NCBI GenBank assembly: GCA_018057635.1
Contig: JAGPDJ010000176.1
Location: forward strand, 1 to 5,852
Direction: 5' to 3'
From: Ferruginibacter sp.
GTDB taxonomy: Bacteria > Bacteroidota > Bacteroidia > Chitinophagales > Chitinophagaceae
Length of the DNA stretch: 5,852 nt
Shown: positions 1-5,217 of the stretch, piece by piece
How the letters are laid out: each line of letters opens with the position of its first letter
Position numbering within the stretch: the first letter of the stretch is position 1
The notes under the pieces: generated by a model
What the model saw: the letters and a program-made list of their open reading frames with translations, nothing else
What the model was told of the DNA's origin: nothing
Database searches by the model: none
Translations under genes and position numbers: made by a program

Positions 1-1
1 C

Positions 2-208
2 CAGATGAGGCAGATTTTTAACGTACAGGGATACCAGACAGAAATTCTGGCAGCGTCTATCCGTAACCCAAATCATATCATAAAATGTGCTGAAGCCGGT
101 GCAGATGTATGTACCTGTCCGCTCGATTCTATACTGGGATTATTAAAACACCCACTAACAGATATCGGCCTGGCTAAATTTTTGGAAGATGCGAAAAAAT
201 TTGCGTAA
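2..208 (+). CDS. fsa: fructose-6-phosphate aldolase / transaldolase-like protein, C-terminal part
   Basis: This is the 3' end of a gene that begins before the window; the frame is open from base 2 and stops with TAA at 206-208. The 68 visible residues contain TEILAASIRNPNH, CAEAGAD and LLKHPLTDIGLAKF, which match the C-terminal part of the small transaldolase family (FSA/TalC/MipB). These are cytoplasmic TIM-barrel enzymes that form or cleave fructose 6-phosphate or transfer dihydroxyacetone units through a Schiff-base lysine. That lysine and most of the barrel lie outside the window, so aldolase and transaldolase activity cannot be told apart here. The in-frame ATG at 5 is an internal Met, not the start. 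The gene converges on the protease gene with only 28 bp between the two stop codons. Confidence 0.88.
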   Translation, partial: QMRQIFNVQGYQTEILAASIRNPNHIIKCAEAGADVCTCPLDSILGLLKHPLTDIGLAKFLEDAKKFA

Positions 209-236
209 TTAATTGAAATTATATTAATTGCAAGGT

Positions 237-1358
237 TTAATTACCTTTTATCATAAATATATAATCCTGCACTTTTTCAATTTGGCTCACCCTGTCGGTG
301 CCTTTTAAAGATGGTTGTGAAGTTATTTTAATGTCTTTATATTCTTTCATCTTTTTCACTTCATCAATGGCATTGTGAATATTTGCCGATTTAATTGCAA
401 ATACAACACCTTCAGCATTGGTCTCCATACTGGTAATGATACCAAGTAATTCGCCATTTTTTGTAATTACAGGAGATCCGCTGTTTCCTTCATTGGCTGT
501 TGTGCTTAACTGGCAATAAATAGTATCCATCAAATAACCATTCTTGGCACTGATATATCCTTCTCCATAAACAATTTCCTGTTTGGGAAAGCCCAGCATA
601 AATACCTGCTCACCCAATTTAGCATTTGATTTCCTGATAGAATAGGGTATAGGTGGCAGTTTTTTGAAATCACTGTCAGTTACTTTCAGGATGGCAAGGT
701 CTGTTTCAGGATTCACATAAATTGCTTTGGCAACATACTGTTCTCCCTTGTTATTTTCTACGATCAGCTGATTCCTGGCTTCCTTAACAACGTGGGCATT
801 GGTAATAATGAAATTATTATTGCCGTCAATCAAAAAACCGGTTGCCCTGAATTTAGCCTCAAGCCTGGGTTTAGGTACTACGATTGCTGTACTGGCATTC
901 TTTTCAAGCTTATTTATTTTCTTTTCAATCTGCTGGTTCTTTATTTCCTGTTCTTGTAATTTATCAACAAGCAGGTTTAAATTTTCATTTTTCTTGATGC
1001 TGAATGCAGAAATCAGGCTGGCACTGATGATGGAAACAATACCGGCAATGGATGCAGCTACAGCGATCGTGCGTTTATAACGTTTCCAAAGATGAACAAT
1101 TTTGGCTTTGCCCTGGAGTGGAGATTTTGTTACGAGGCCTTCGGTTATCAATTTAGTTTCAGTTTCCTGTAAAATATGCCTGAAATTTTTAGTGCTGCCA
1201 TATCTTTCCAGTTCATTCAGGAAAAACAACTGTTCTACAACCAGTTGATCCAGTTCCGGGCTTTTTTTCCTTAATTCCTCAAAAAACAGCTTTTCCTCAG
1301 CGGTCATTTCACCCCTGGCAAACCTTTCAGCCGCATCTATCAGTAAAGTATCTTCCAT
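237..1358 (-). CDS. membrane-anchored trypsin-like serine protease with anti-sigma-like N-terminus
   Basis: A 373-residue protein with unusual architecture. Residues about 5-50 (DAAERFARGEMTAEE..FFEELRKKSPEL) resemble the short 'GELs-EE..-FE..L..dPeL' N-terminus of Bacteroidota anti-sigma factors of the RskA/FecR type, without zinc-binding Cys/His. A basic stretch (WKRYKR, 91-96) precedes one transmembrane helix (about 97-119), which suggests a cytoplasmic N-terminus and periplasmic C-terminus. Residues about 125-155 are Gln/Lys/Glu-rich and probably a coiled coil. Residues about 165-335 form a trypsin-like (S1C, HtrA/Deg-type) protease domain with all three catalytic residues: His189 in TNAHVV, Asp220 in ETDLAIL and Ser293 in EGNSGSP. 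There is no PDZ domain, and the final 40 residues match nothing I recognise. The ATG overlaps the sigma gene's TAA by one base (TAATG), so translation is probably coupled. Inference: it senses or processes envelope stress and restrains the sigma factor. Protease fold is near certain; the anti-sigma role is inferred. Confidence 0.88.
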   Translation of the reverse strand: MEDTLLIDAAERFARGEMTAEEKLFFEELRKKSPELDQLVVEQLFFLNELERYGSTKNFRHILQETETKLITEGLVTKSPLQGKAKIVHLWKRYKRTIAVAASIAGIVSIISASLISAFSIKKNENLNLLVDKLQEQEIKNQQIEKKINKLEKNASTAIVVPKPRLEAKFRATGFLIDGNNNFIITNAHVVKEARNQLIVENNKGEQYVAKAIYVNPETDLAILKVTDSDFKKLPPIPYSIRKSNAKLGEQVFMLGFPKQEIVYGEGYISAKNGYLMDTIYCQLSTTANEGNSGSPVITKNGELLGIITSMETNAEGVVFAIKSANIHNAIDEVKKMKEYKDIKITSQPSLKGTDRVSQIEKVQDYIFMIKGN

Positions 1359-1924
1359 TATTGTCCGTTTTTATATTGAGCAAAAAACAATTTTTTCAAT
1401 CTCACCAGGCATTTGTATTTCTGGGTTTTTGCATTATCTGCATTGGTATATCCAAATTCATCAGCAATCTGCTGCATTTGTTTTTTCTGAATGTAATAAG
1501 CTTCCAGCAAGCTTTTACAGGGTTCCCCGATCTTACTCATGGCCGTTTCCATGATGCTGAAGTCTTGCTGGCGTTTTTCATGCATATCCAGATCCTCTTC
1601 AACAGGAATCACATCTTCTACATTTTCAGCCTGCCTGCCAAATCGCTGCATCTGTTGCAATCTTTTAAGCCATAACCTCCTGCAAACAGAGTATATATAG
1701 GTCTTTAACTGGCAATTGAGCTCAAAATCCGGGGATTTCGACTTTTCAAAGAGAACAATCATTGATTCCTGGAAAATATCAGCCGCATCGTCTGTGGTTC
1801 CGCTGTTATTCAGGATAAATGATTGAATCATGCTGTAATTATCCCTGTAAATCTGTTCAATAGAGGCTTTATCCTCTTTTGCCAAACCTTCCAATAAAGT
1901 CTTTTCCAGAGATATGTTACTCAC
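1358..1924 (-). CDS. ECF-type RNA polymerase sigma factor
   Basis: A 188-residue sigma-70 family protein of the two-domain extracytoplasmic-function class. Region 2 covers about residues 20-92, with the core-binding segment DDAADIFQESMIVLFE (45-60) and the basic, aromatic LKTYIYSVCRRLWLKRL that would contact the -10 element. An acidic linker (about 98-120) leads to region 4 (about 124-180), with the helix-turn-helix around QMQQIADEFGYTNADNAKTQKYKCLVRLKKL, which would bind the -35 element. The start is GTG (minus strand, 1924-1922): an in-frame TAA lies directly before it and the next in-frame Met is residue 32, inside region 2. The stop overlaps the ATG of the downstream membrane protease. 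Sigma followed by a membrane protein with an anti-sigma-like N-terminus suggests a sigma/anti-sigma pair. The regulon is unknown; the divergent lipoprotein gene and the operon itself are obvious candidates. Confidence 0.93.
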   Translation of the reverse strand: MSNISLEKTLLEGLAKEDKASIEQIYRDNYSMIQSFILNNSGTTDDAADIFQESMIVLFEKSKSPDFELNCQLKTYIYSVCRRLWLKRLQQMQRFGRQAENVEDVIPVEEDLDMHEKRQQDFSIMETAMSKIGEPCKSLLEAYYIQKKQMQQIADEFGYTNADNAKTQKYKCLVRLKKLFFAQYKNGQ

Positions 1925-1957
1925 TTATCTTGTATTAATACGTTTTTGATCCAATTA

Positions 1958-2004
1958 GTAACCCTAAACAACGAAAATAAAGTTTTTTAAAAAAGTTGGG
2001 TTAC
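1958..2004. promoter_or_regulatory. inverted GTAACCC pair between divergent sigma and lipoprotein genes
   Basis: GTAACCC at 1958-1964 is mirrored by GGGTTAC at 1998-2004, with 33 bp between. Each strand therefore carries one GTAACCC pointing towards the gene it would serve: plus strand to the lipoprotein, minus strand to the sigma gene. The spacer holds a T6A6 tract (1983-1994), which would give bent or easily melted DNA. The arms could be -35-like elements for the ECF sigma factor or a binding site for a dimeric regulator. I found no convincing matching -10 element on either strand, so the function is a guess. Confidence 0.3.
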
Positions 2005-2060
2005 CTTTTTTTAATCCGGGTATTAAAGTGAAATTATAATTTTAAAACAAAAACAAACAA

Positions 2061-2273
2061 ATGAAAAAGTTATTAGCAATTGCATTGATCGCTGCCTCTT
2101 TTACTGCATGTAACGAAGGCGAAAAGAAAACTGAAGAAACCACTACAGGAACTGATACTACAACTGTTGTAGTTCCAGCTACTCCGGCTCCAGACAGTCT
2201 TCAAACTACAGTTACAGACACTACTGTTAAAACAACTACAACTACTACAGCTGTAGATTCAACTAAGAAATAA
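2061..2273 (+). CDS. small Thr-rich lipoprotein of unknown function
   Basis: A 70-residue protein. It begins with a lipoprotein signal peptide: MKK, a hydrophobic core LLAIALIAASF, then F-T-A-C with Cys17 as the predicted lipidated residue. Mature residues NEGEKKTEE are charged and acidic close to the Cys, which in Bacteroidota often goes with export to the cell surface. The remainder is low complexity: runs of Thr with Val, Pro, Ala and Asp, and no recognisable fold, so it is probably disordered. The ATG at 2061 lies after an A-rich stretch (AAAACAAAAACAAACAA), typical of SD-poor Bacteroidota starts. It is a single-gene unit closed by a strong terminator at 2348-2383, and is transcribed divergently from the ECF sigma operon, so it may belong to that regulon. 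I do not recognise a function. Confidence 0.8.
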   Translation: MKKLLAIALIAASFTACNEGEKKTEETTTGTDTTTVVVPATPAPDSLQTTVTDTTVKTTTTTTAVDSTKK

Positions 2274-2347
2274 GTTGTCGGCCCAGGGAATTGGCCCTTG
2301 TCAGCCATTCACCGGCAATAAAAGTTTATTTGACAAGCAATCGTAAT

Positions 2348-2383
2348 AAGCCATATCGGTTCCCCGGTATGGCTTTATTTTTT
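2348..2383 (+). terminator. intrinsic terminator after the Thr-rich lipoprotein gene
   Basis: AAGCCATATCGG (2348-2359) pairs with CCGGTATGGCTT (2364-2375) across a TTCC loop: a 12-bp stem with one U-G wobble, followed by TATTTTTT (2376-2383). It lies about 75 bp after the lipoprotein stop codon and isolates that gene from the tyrA cluster. Confidence 0.88.
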
Positions 2384-2411
2384 GTCGTTTCTGTATATGT
2401 TCTTAATTTCG
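2381..2411 (+). promoter_or_regulatory. candidate Bacteroidota-type promoter for the tyrA leader and operon
   Basis: TTTG (2381-2384), 19 bases, then TAATTTCG (2404-2411) fits the Bacteroidota housekeeping pattern TTTG-N19-TAnnTTTG with one mismatch in the second box. The first box overlaps the U-tract of the preceding terminator. Transcription would start about 4-8 bases after the second box, very near the ATG of the Tyr-rich leader peptide (2419), so the transcript could be almost leaderless. The motif is short and AT-rich, so a chance match is possible. Confidence 0.42.
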
Positions 2412-2418
2412 TAATCAA

Positions 2419-2478
2419 ATGAAAGAAAACTATACATATATCCTGAATTATTATTACCCTGGTAATCAACCGGGATGA
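2419..2478 (+). CDS. tyrosine-rich leader peptide of a tyrA attenuator
   Basis: A 19-codon ORF, ATG at 2419 and TGA at 2476-2478, encodes MKENYTYILNYYYPGNQPG. Five of 19 residues are Tyr (positions 5, 7, 11, 12, 13), with three consecutive Tyr codons at 2449-2457. It lies directly upstream of a terminator hairpin and of prephenate dehydrogenase, the enzyme committed to tyrosine. This matches the logic of amino acid leader peptides such as TrpL, HisL and PheL: ribosomes would stall at the Tyr codons when charged tRNA-Tyr is scarce. The peptide itself probably has no function after synthesis. There is no Shine-Dalgarno sequence, only an A-rich GTAATCAA before the ATG, as is usual in this phylum. 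The identification rests on composition, position and the RNA structures; translation is not shown. Confidence 0.8.
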   Translation: MKENYTYILNYYYPGNQPG

Positions 2479-2545
2479 TTTGTATAACCTGAAACCATTA
2501 AATATCAGTTTAACATATTAAATCCCGGCTTTTTGGCCGGGATTT
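2455..2545 (+). promoter_or_regulatory. tyrosine-responsive transcription attenuator (alternative RNA hairpins)
   Basis: Four segments can form mutually exclusive hairpins. Segment 1 (2457-2463, CCCTGGT) pairs with segment 2 (2469-2474, ACCGGG) with one bulged base. Segment 2 (2470-2476, CCGGGAT) also pairs perfectly with segment 3 (2522-2528, ATCCCGG), giving a 7-bp antiterminator. Segment 3 (2520-2529) pairs with segment 4 (2536-2545) as the terminator. Segment 1 begins at the last Tyr codon and the leader stop codon overlaps segment 2. A ribosome stalled on the Tyr codons would mask segment 1 and free segment 2 to pair with 3, allowing transcription into tyrA. A ribosome reaching the stop would mask segment 2, so the terminator forms. 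A competing 5-bp hairpin (ATTAC 2453-2457 with GTAAT 2462-2466) is also possible. Pairing was done by eye, without energies. Confidence 0.72.
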
Positions 2546-2547
2546 TT
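2520..2547 (+). terminator. attenuator terminator in the tyrA 5' leader
   Basis: AAATCCCGGC (2520-2529) and GCCGGGATTT (2536-2545) form a perfect 10-bp stem with a TTTTTG loop and a run of five T at 2543-2547. No complete gene ends just upstream on this strand except the 19-codon leader, and the tyrA ATG follows 16 nt after 2547. The terminator therefore sits in a 5' leader, which points to regulated premature termination, not the end of a gene. Confidence 0.85.
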
Positions 2548-2563
2548 GTATAAATACAAAAAA

Positions 2564-3403
2564 ATGAATATAACTATTATCGGATTGGGATTGATCGGAG
2601 GATCCATTTCTTTGGCGCTGAAAAAAAATGGTATTAGTTTAAAAATTACCGGGGTTGACAATAACCCCGATCATTGTAAACAAGCGCTGAAACTGGCACT
2701 GGCGGATGAAATATTAGAACTTGAACCGGCTATTAAGCAGGCCGACCTGGTAATTATTGCCATTCCTGTAGATGAAACCTCAGCATTATTACCCCGGGTT
2801 TTGGATATCATTGAAAACCAGGTTGTGATGGATGTTGGATCTGCGAAATCGGAAATTTGCAAAGTCGTTTTTGAACATACTAAAAGAAGCAGGTTTGTGG
2901 CTTCTCATCCTATGTGGGGAACAGAATTCAGTGGGCCAGGAGCAGCAAAGGCAGATGCTTTTACCGGTAAAGCAGCAGTGATATGCAACCAGTTTGAATC
3001 GGATACTGACGCAATAGAAACAGTAGAAAAATTATATAAATTACTTGGCATGCATGTGGTTTTCATGCTTGCAAAAGAACATGACCTGCATACAGCTTAT
3101 ATAAGCCATGTTTCTCATATAACGTCTTTCGCCCTGGCAAACACAGTACTTGAAAAAGAAAAAGAAGACGATACCATCTTTGAACTGGCCAGCGGAGGTT
3201 TTGAAACAACCGTAAGGCTGGCAAAAAGCCACGCAGCCATGTGGGTTCCTATTTTTAAACAGAATAAAGAAAATGTGCTCGATGTTTTGAATGAACATAT
3301 TGCCCAGCTGAATAAATTTAAAAGCTGCCTGGAAGAAGAAAATTATGAACAGCTGAACGAATTGATAACGCATGCAAATACAATTAAACGGATACTGAAA
3401 TAA
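2564..3403 (+). CDS. tyrA: prephenate dehydrogenase
   Basis: A 279-residue cytoplasmic enzyme that oxidatively decarboxylates prephenate to 4-hydroxyphenylpyruvate with NAD+, the committed step to tyrosine. The N-terminal Rossmann domain shows GLGLIGGS (7-14) and Asp32 at the end of the second strand (GVDNNP), which favours NAD over NADP. HPMWGTE (115-121) contains the catalytic His, and HVSH (182-185) with TVRLA (Arg218) supplies the substrate-binding positions of the C-terminal helical dimerisation domain. Length is typical for a monofunctional TyrA with no ACT domain. The ATG at 2564 is chosen because its product starts right at the first Rossmann strand; an upstream TTG at 2546 lies in the terminator's U-tract. 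It is the first structural gene behind the Tyr attenuator, with a GNAT gene and DAHP synthase following. Confidence 0.95.
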   Translation: MNITIIGLGLIGGSISLALKKNGISLKITGVDNNPDHCKQALKLALADEILELEPAIKQADLVIIAIPVDETSALLPRVLDIIENQVVMDVGSAKSEICKVVFEHTKRSRFVASHPMWGTEFSGPGAAKADAFTGKAAVICNQFESDTDAIETVEKLYKLLGMHVVFMLAKEHDLHTAYISHVSHITSFALANTVLEKEKEDDTIFELASGGFETTVRLAKSHAAMWVPIFKQNKENVLDVLNEHIAQLNKFKSCLEEENYEQLNELITHANTIKRILK

Positions 3404-3463
3404 TTGATTTTAACCGGGAGGCGTAGAGGCACAATTAATATTTTTCAAAACAAATAACAACCA

Positions 3464-3907
3464 ATGATTTTCAGAGAAGCTTATACTGAAGATATAACGC
3501 AAATACAGTTTGTAAGAAATGCAGTAAAAGAAAATACGCTTTCCGATCCTTCATTGGTATCTGACCAGGATTGTGAAGAATTTATGACACGCAGGGGAAA
3601 AGCATGGGTTTGTGACGATCATAAAAAGATTGTTGGGTTTGCATTTGCCGATCTCAAAGAAAACAATATATGGGCTTTGTTTGTTCATCCTGAGTATGCC
3701 GGAAAAGGTATTGGTAAAACTTTACACAATATGATGCTTAACTGGTATTTTGGGGTTTGCCAAAAAACTGTCTGGCTTGGAACAGCACCGGGTACAAGAG
3801 CTGAAGTATTTTACAGGAAACAAGGCTGGACAGAAGTTGGTATGCATGGTAAAGAAATAAAATTTGAAATGACATACAATGAATGGTGTAACAGGCAGTC
3901 TGTATAG
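3464..3907 (+). CDS. GNAT family N-acetyltransferase
   Basis: A 147-residue single-domain protein of the GCN5-related acetyltransferase fold, which transfers an acetyl group from acetyl-CoA to an amine. The start MIFREAYTEDITQIQFVRN is the usual first strand and helix. IWALFVHPEYAGKGIGKTLHNMML (69-92) is motif A, with the acetyl-CoA pyrophosphate-binding pattern AGKGIG at 79-84. APGTRAEVFYRKQGWTEVG (108-126) is motif B, including the common FYRKQGW segment. The substrate cannot be predicted. It sits 60 nt after tyrA and 62 nt before the DAHP synthase gene, on the same strand, so it is probably co-transcribed with the tyrosine pathway genes. A role in aromatic metabolism is possible but not shown; GNAT genes often travel in unrelated operons. 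Confidence 0.9.
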   Translation: MIFREAYTEDITQIQFVRNAVKENTLSDPSLVSDQDCEEFMTRRGKAWVCDDHKKIVGFAFADLKENNIWALFVHPEYAGKGIGKTLHNMMLNWYFGVCQKTVWLGTAPGTRAEVFYRKQGWTEVGMHGKEIKFEMTYNEWCNRQSV

Positions 3908-3969
3908 TTAAAATTGATTTCTGCTACTCAGAACATAGGTATACTTTTATAATTCAATGGGTATGATGT

Positions 3970-5040
3970 ATGAATGATTTAATAAATAGTTTATGGAAAA
4001 AAAGGCCACTAATCATCAGTGGTCCATGTAGTGCAGAATCGGAAGAGCAGGTTTTAAAAACAGCCAGGCGCCTTGCAGACACAAACAAAGTAGATATGTT
4101 GCGGGCAGGTATCTGGAAGCCACGAACCAAACCCGGACTGTTTGAAGGAAATGGTATAAAAGCATTGGAATGGCTGTTGCTTGCAAAAAAGGAAACCGGC
4201 CTGCCAACTACTGTGGAAGTTGCCACGGCAAAGCATGTTCAGGAAGCCCTGCAACATGAAGTAGATGTATTGTGGATTGGTGCACGTACAACCGTTAATC
4301 CGTTCAGCATACAGGAACTGGCTGATTCATTGAGTGGTGTTGATATTCCTGTGCTTGTAAAGAACCCTATAAACCCCGACCTTGAATTATGGAGCGGTGC
4401 CATTGAACGCCTGCAAAAAGCTGGTGTGGAAAATATCGGCATGATACACCGGGGGTTTTCATCTTATGGAAACACAGATTACCGCAATGCACCAATGTGG
4501 CATATGCCAATAGAAATGAAGCGAAGGTTTCCGGAAATGATTTTAATATGCGATCCTTCTCATATTTGCGGAAACCGCACCATGCTGCAGGAAGTTGCAC
4601 AAAAAAGCATAGATCTTGATTTTGACGGGCTGATGCTGGAAAGCCACATTGACCCTGATAATGCCTGGAGTGATGCCAAACAACAGGTAACACCGGAACG
4701 GTTGAACGAGATCATCACTTCACTGATATGGAGGAAAGGAAATACTTCGCAGCAGGAGTTCATAACTGCACTTATGCATTTGCGTGAGCAGATAAACCAG
4801 GTAGATGATGAATTGCTTTTGTTAATAGGGCAAAGGATGAAGCTGGCCGATAAGATTGGTGAGTATAAACGTGATAATAATATAACCATCCTGCAAACCA
4901 GCCGTTGGAATGAAATTCTGGACAGGGCATTCATCAAAGGAGAGAACCTGGGCCTGAGCAGGGAATTTATTATCAGGTACTTTAATGCAGTTCATATGGA
5001 AAGTATCAATCACCAGAATAATGTAATGAATAGAGAATAG
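3970..5040 (+). CDS. aroF: bifunctional DAHP synthase / chorismate mutase
   Basis: A 356-residue fusion protein; gene naming varies between genomes. Residues about 10-255 are a type I-beta DAHP synthase (TIM barrel) that joins phosphoenolpyruvate and erythrose 4-phosphate, the entry to the shikimate pathway. The likely metal ligands are Cys20 (SGPCSAE), His198 (DPSHICG), Glu224 (LES) and Asp235 (AWSD). KPRTKP (50-55), GART (104-107), VKNP (130-133) and IHRG (159-162) are the usual substrate-binding motifs. Residues about 262-350 are an AroQ-type helical chorismate mutase; Arg272, Arg289, Lys300, Arg312 and Gln349 fit its active-site pattern. The mutase converts chorismate to prephenate, the TyrA substrate. 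A homologous fusion in Porphyromonas is known to be feedback-inhibited by prephenate through its mutase domain. The last codons and TAG stop lie within a heptamer repeat array. Confidence 0.95.
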   Translation: MNDLINSLWKKRPLIISGPCSAESEEQVLKTARRLADTNKVDMLRAGIWKPRTKPGLFEGNGIKALEWLLLAKKETGLPTTVEVATAKHVQEALQHEVDVLWIGARTTVNPFSIQELADSLSGVDIPVLVKNPINPDLELWSGAIERLQKAGVENIGMIHRGFSSYGNTDYRNAPMWHMPIEMKRRFPEMILICDPSHICGNRTMLQEVAQKSIDLDFDGLMLESHIDPDNAWSDAKQQVTPERLNEIITSLIWRKGNTSQQEFITALMHLREQINQVDDELLLLIGQRMKLADKIGEYKRDNNITILQTSRWNEILDRAFIKGENLGLSREFIIRYFNAVHMESINHQNNVMNRE

Positions 5041-5048
5041 AGAATAGA
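5028..5048 (+). repeat. tandem heptamer GAATAGA, 3 copies
   Basis: Three exact GAATAGA units at 5028-5034, 5035-5041 and 5042-5048. The first two encode the last codons (Arg-Glu) and the TAG stop (5038-5040) of the DAHP synthase/chorismate mutase gene, so the present C-terminus MNRE may result from repeat growth into the coding end. Confidence 0.85.
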
Positions 5049-5053
5049 GAAAA

Positions 5054-5116
5054 GTGTAAAGTGTAAAGTGTAAAGTGTAAAGTTTATAGTTTATAGTTTA
5101 TAGTTTATAGTTTATA
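5054..5116 (+). repeat. tandem heptamers: 4 x GTGTAAA then 5 x GTTTATA
   Basis: Four exact GTGTAAA units (5054-5081) are followed without a gap by five exact GTTTATA units (5082-5116), nine heptamers in one phase. The two unit types differ at the third, fifth and sixth positions only partly, so one could be a drifted form of the other. Five bases (GAAAA) separate them from the GAATAGA array. The block lies between the DAHP synthase and aroB genes. Slippage during replication is the likely cause of copy number change. The remaining spacer to aroB (5117-5217) shows no terminator, leader ORF or other structure that I can support. Confidence 0.9.
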
Positions 5117-5217
5117 GTAAGAAGTTAAATTGAAAGGTACAGGAATTGTAATTATAGGAAAGAACAAAAAATATTTTTTTAGATAAAAGCGCTGCAGTTA
5201 AGTGATTAAACCCGGTT

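Noticed and set aside
207..229. AT-only inverted repeat AATTAAT/ATTAATT between the convergent aldolase and protease genes
   Set aside because: The stem has no GC pairs and no clear T-tract, so it is too weak to call a terminator; such AT dyads are common by chance here.
799..1675. Plus-strand open frames of 93 and 104 codons opposite the protease and sigma genes
   Set aside because: They are antisense to genes with clear domain motifs and have hydrophobic, low-information products typical of shadow frames.
2297..2337. Inverted repeat CTTGTCA/TGACAAG downstream of the lipoprotein gene
   Set aside because: Only 7 bp with a 27-base loop and no partner signal; the strong terminator just after it explains the region.
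2546..2563. TTG start that would add six residues (MYKYKK) to TyrA
   Set aside because: It falls in the U-tract of the attenuator terminator, and the ATG at 2564 starts exactly at the first Rossmann strand, as expected for TyrA.
3918..3949. Possible internal promoter before the DAHP synthase gene (TTTC-N20-TACTTTTA)
   Set aside because: Each box has a mismatch and the spacing is off by one; in AT-rich intergenic DNA this is not enough to call.
5028..5116. CRISPR array
   Set aside because: The repeats are 7 bp and directly adjacent without spacers, which is simple tandem repetition.
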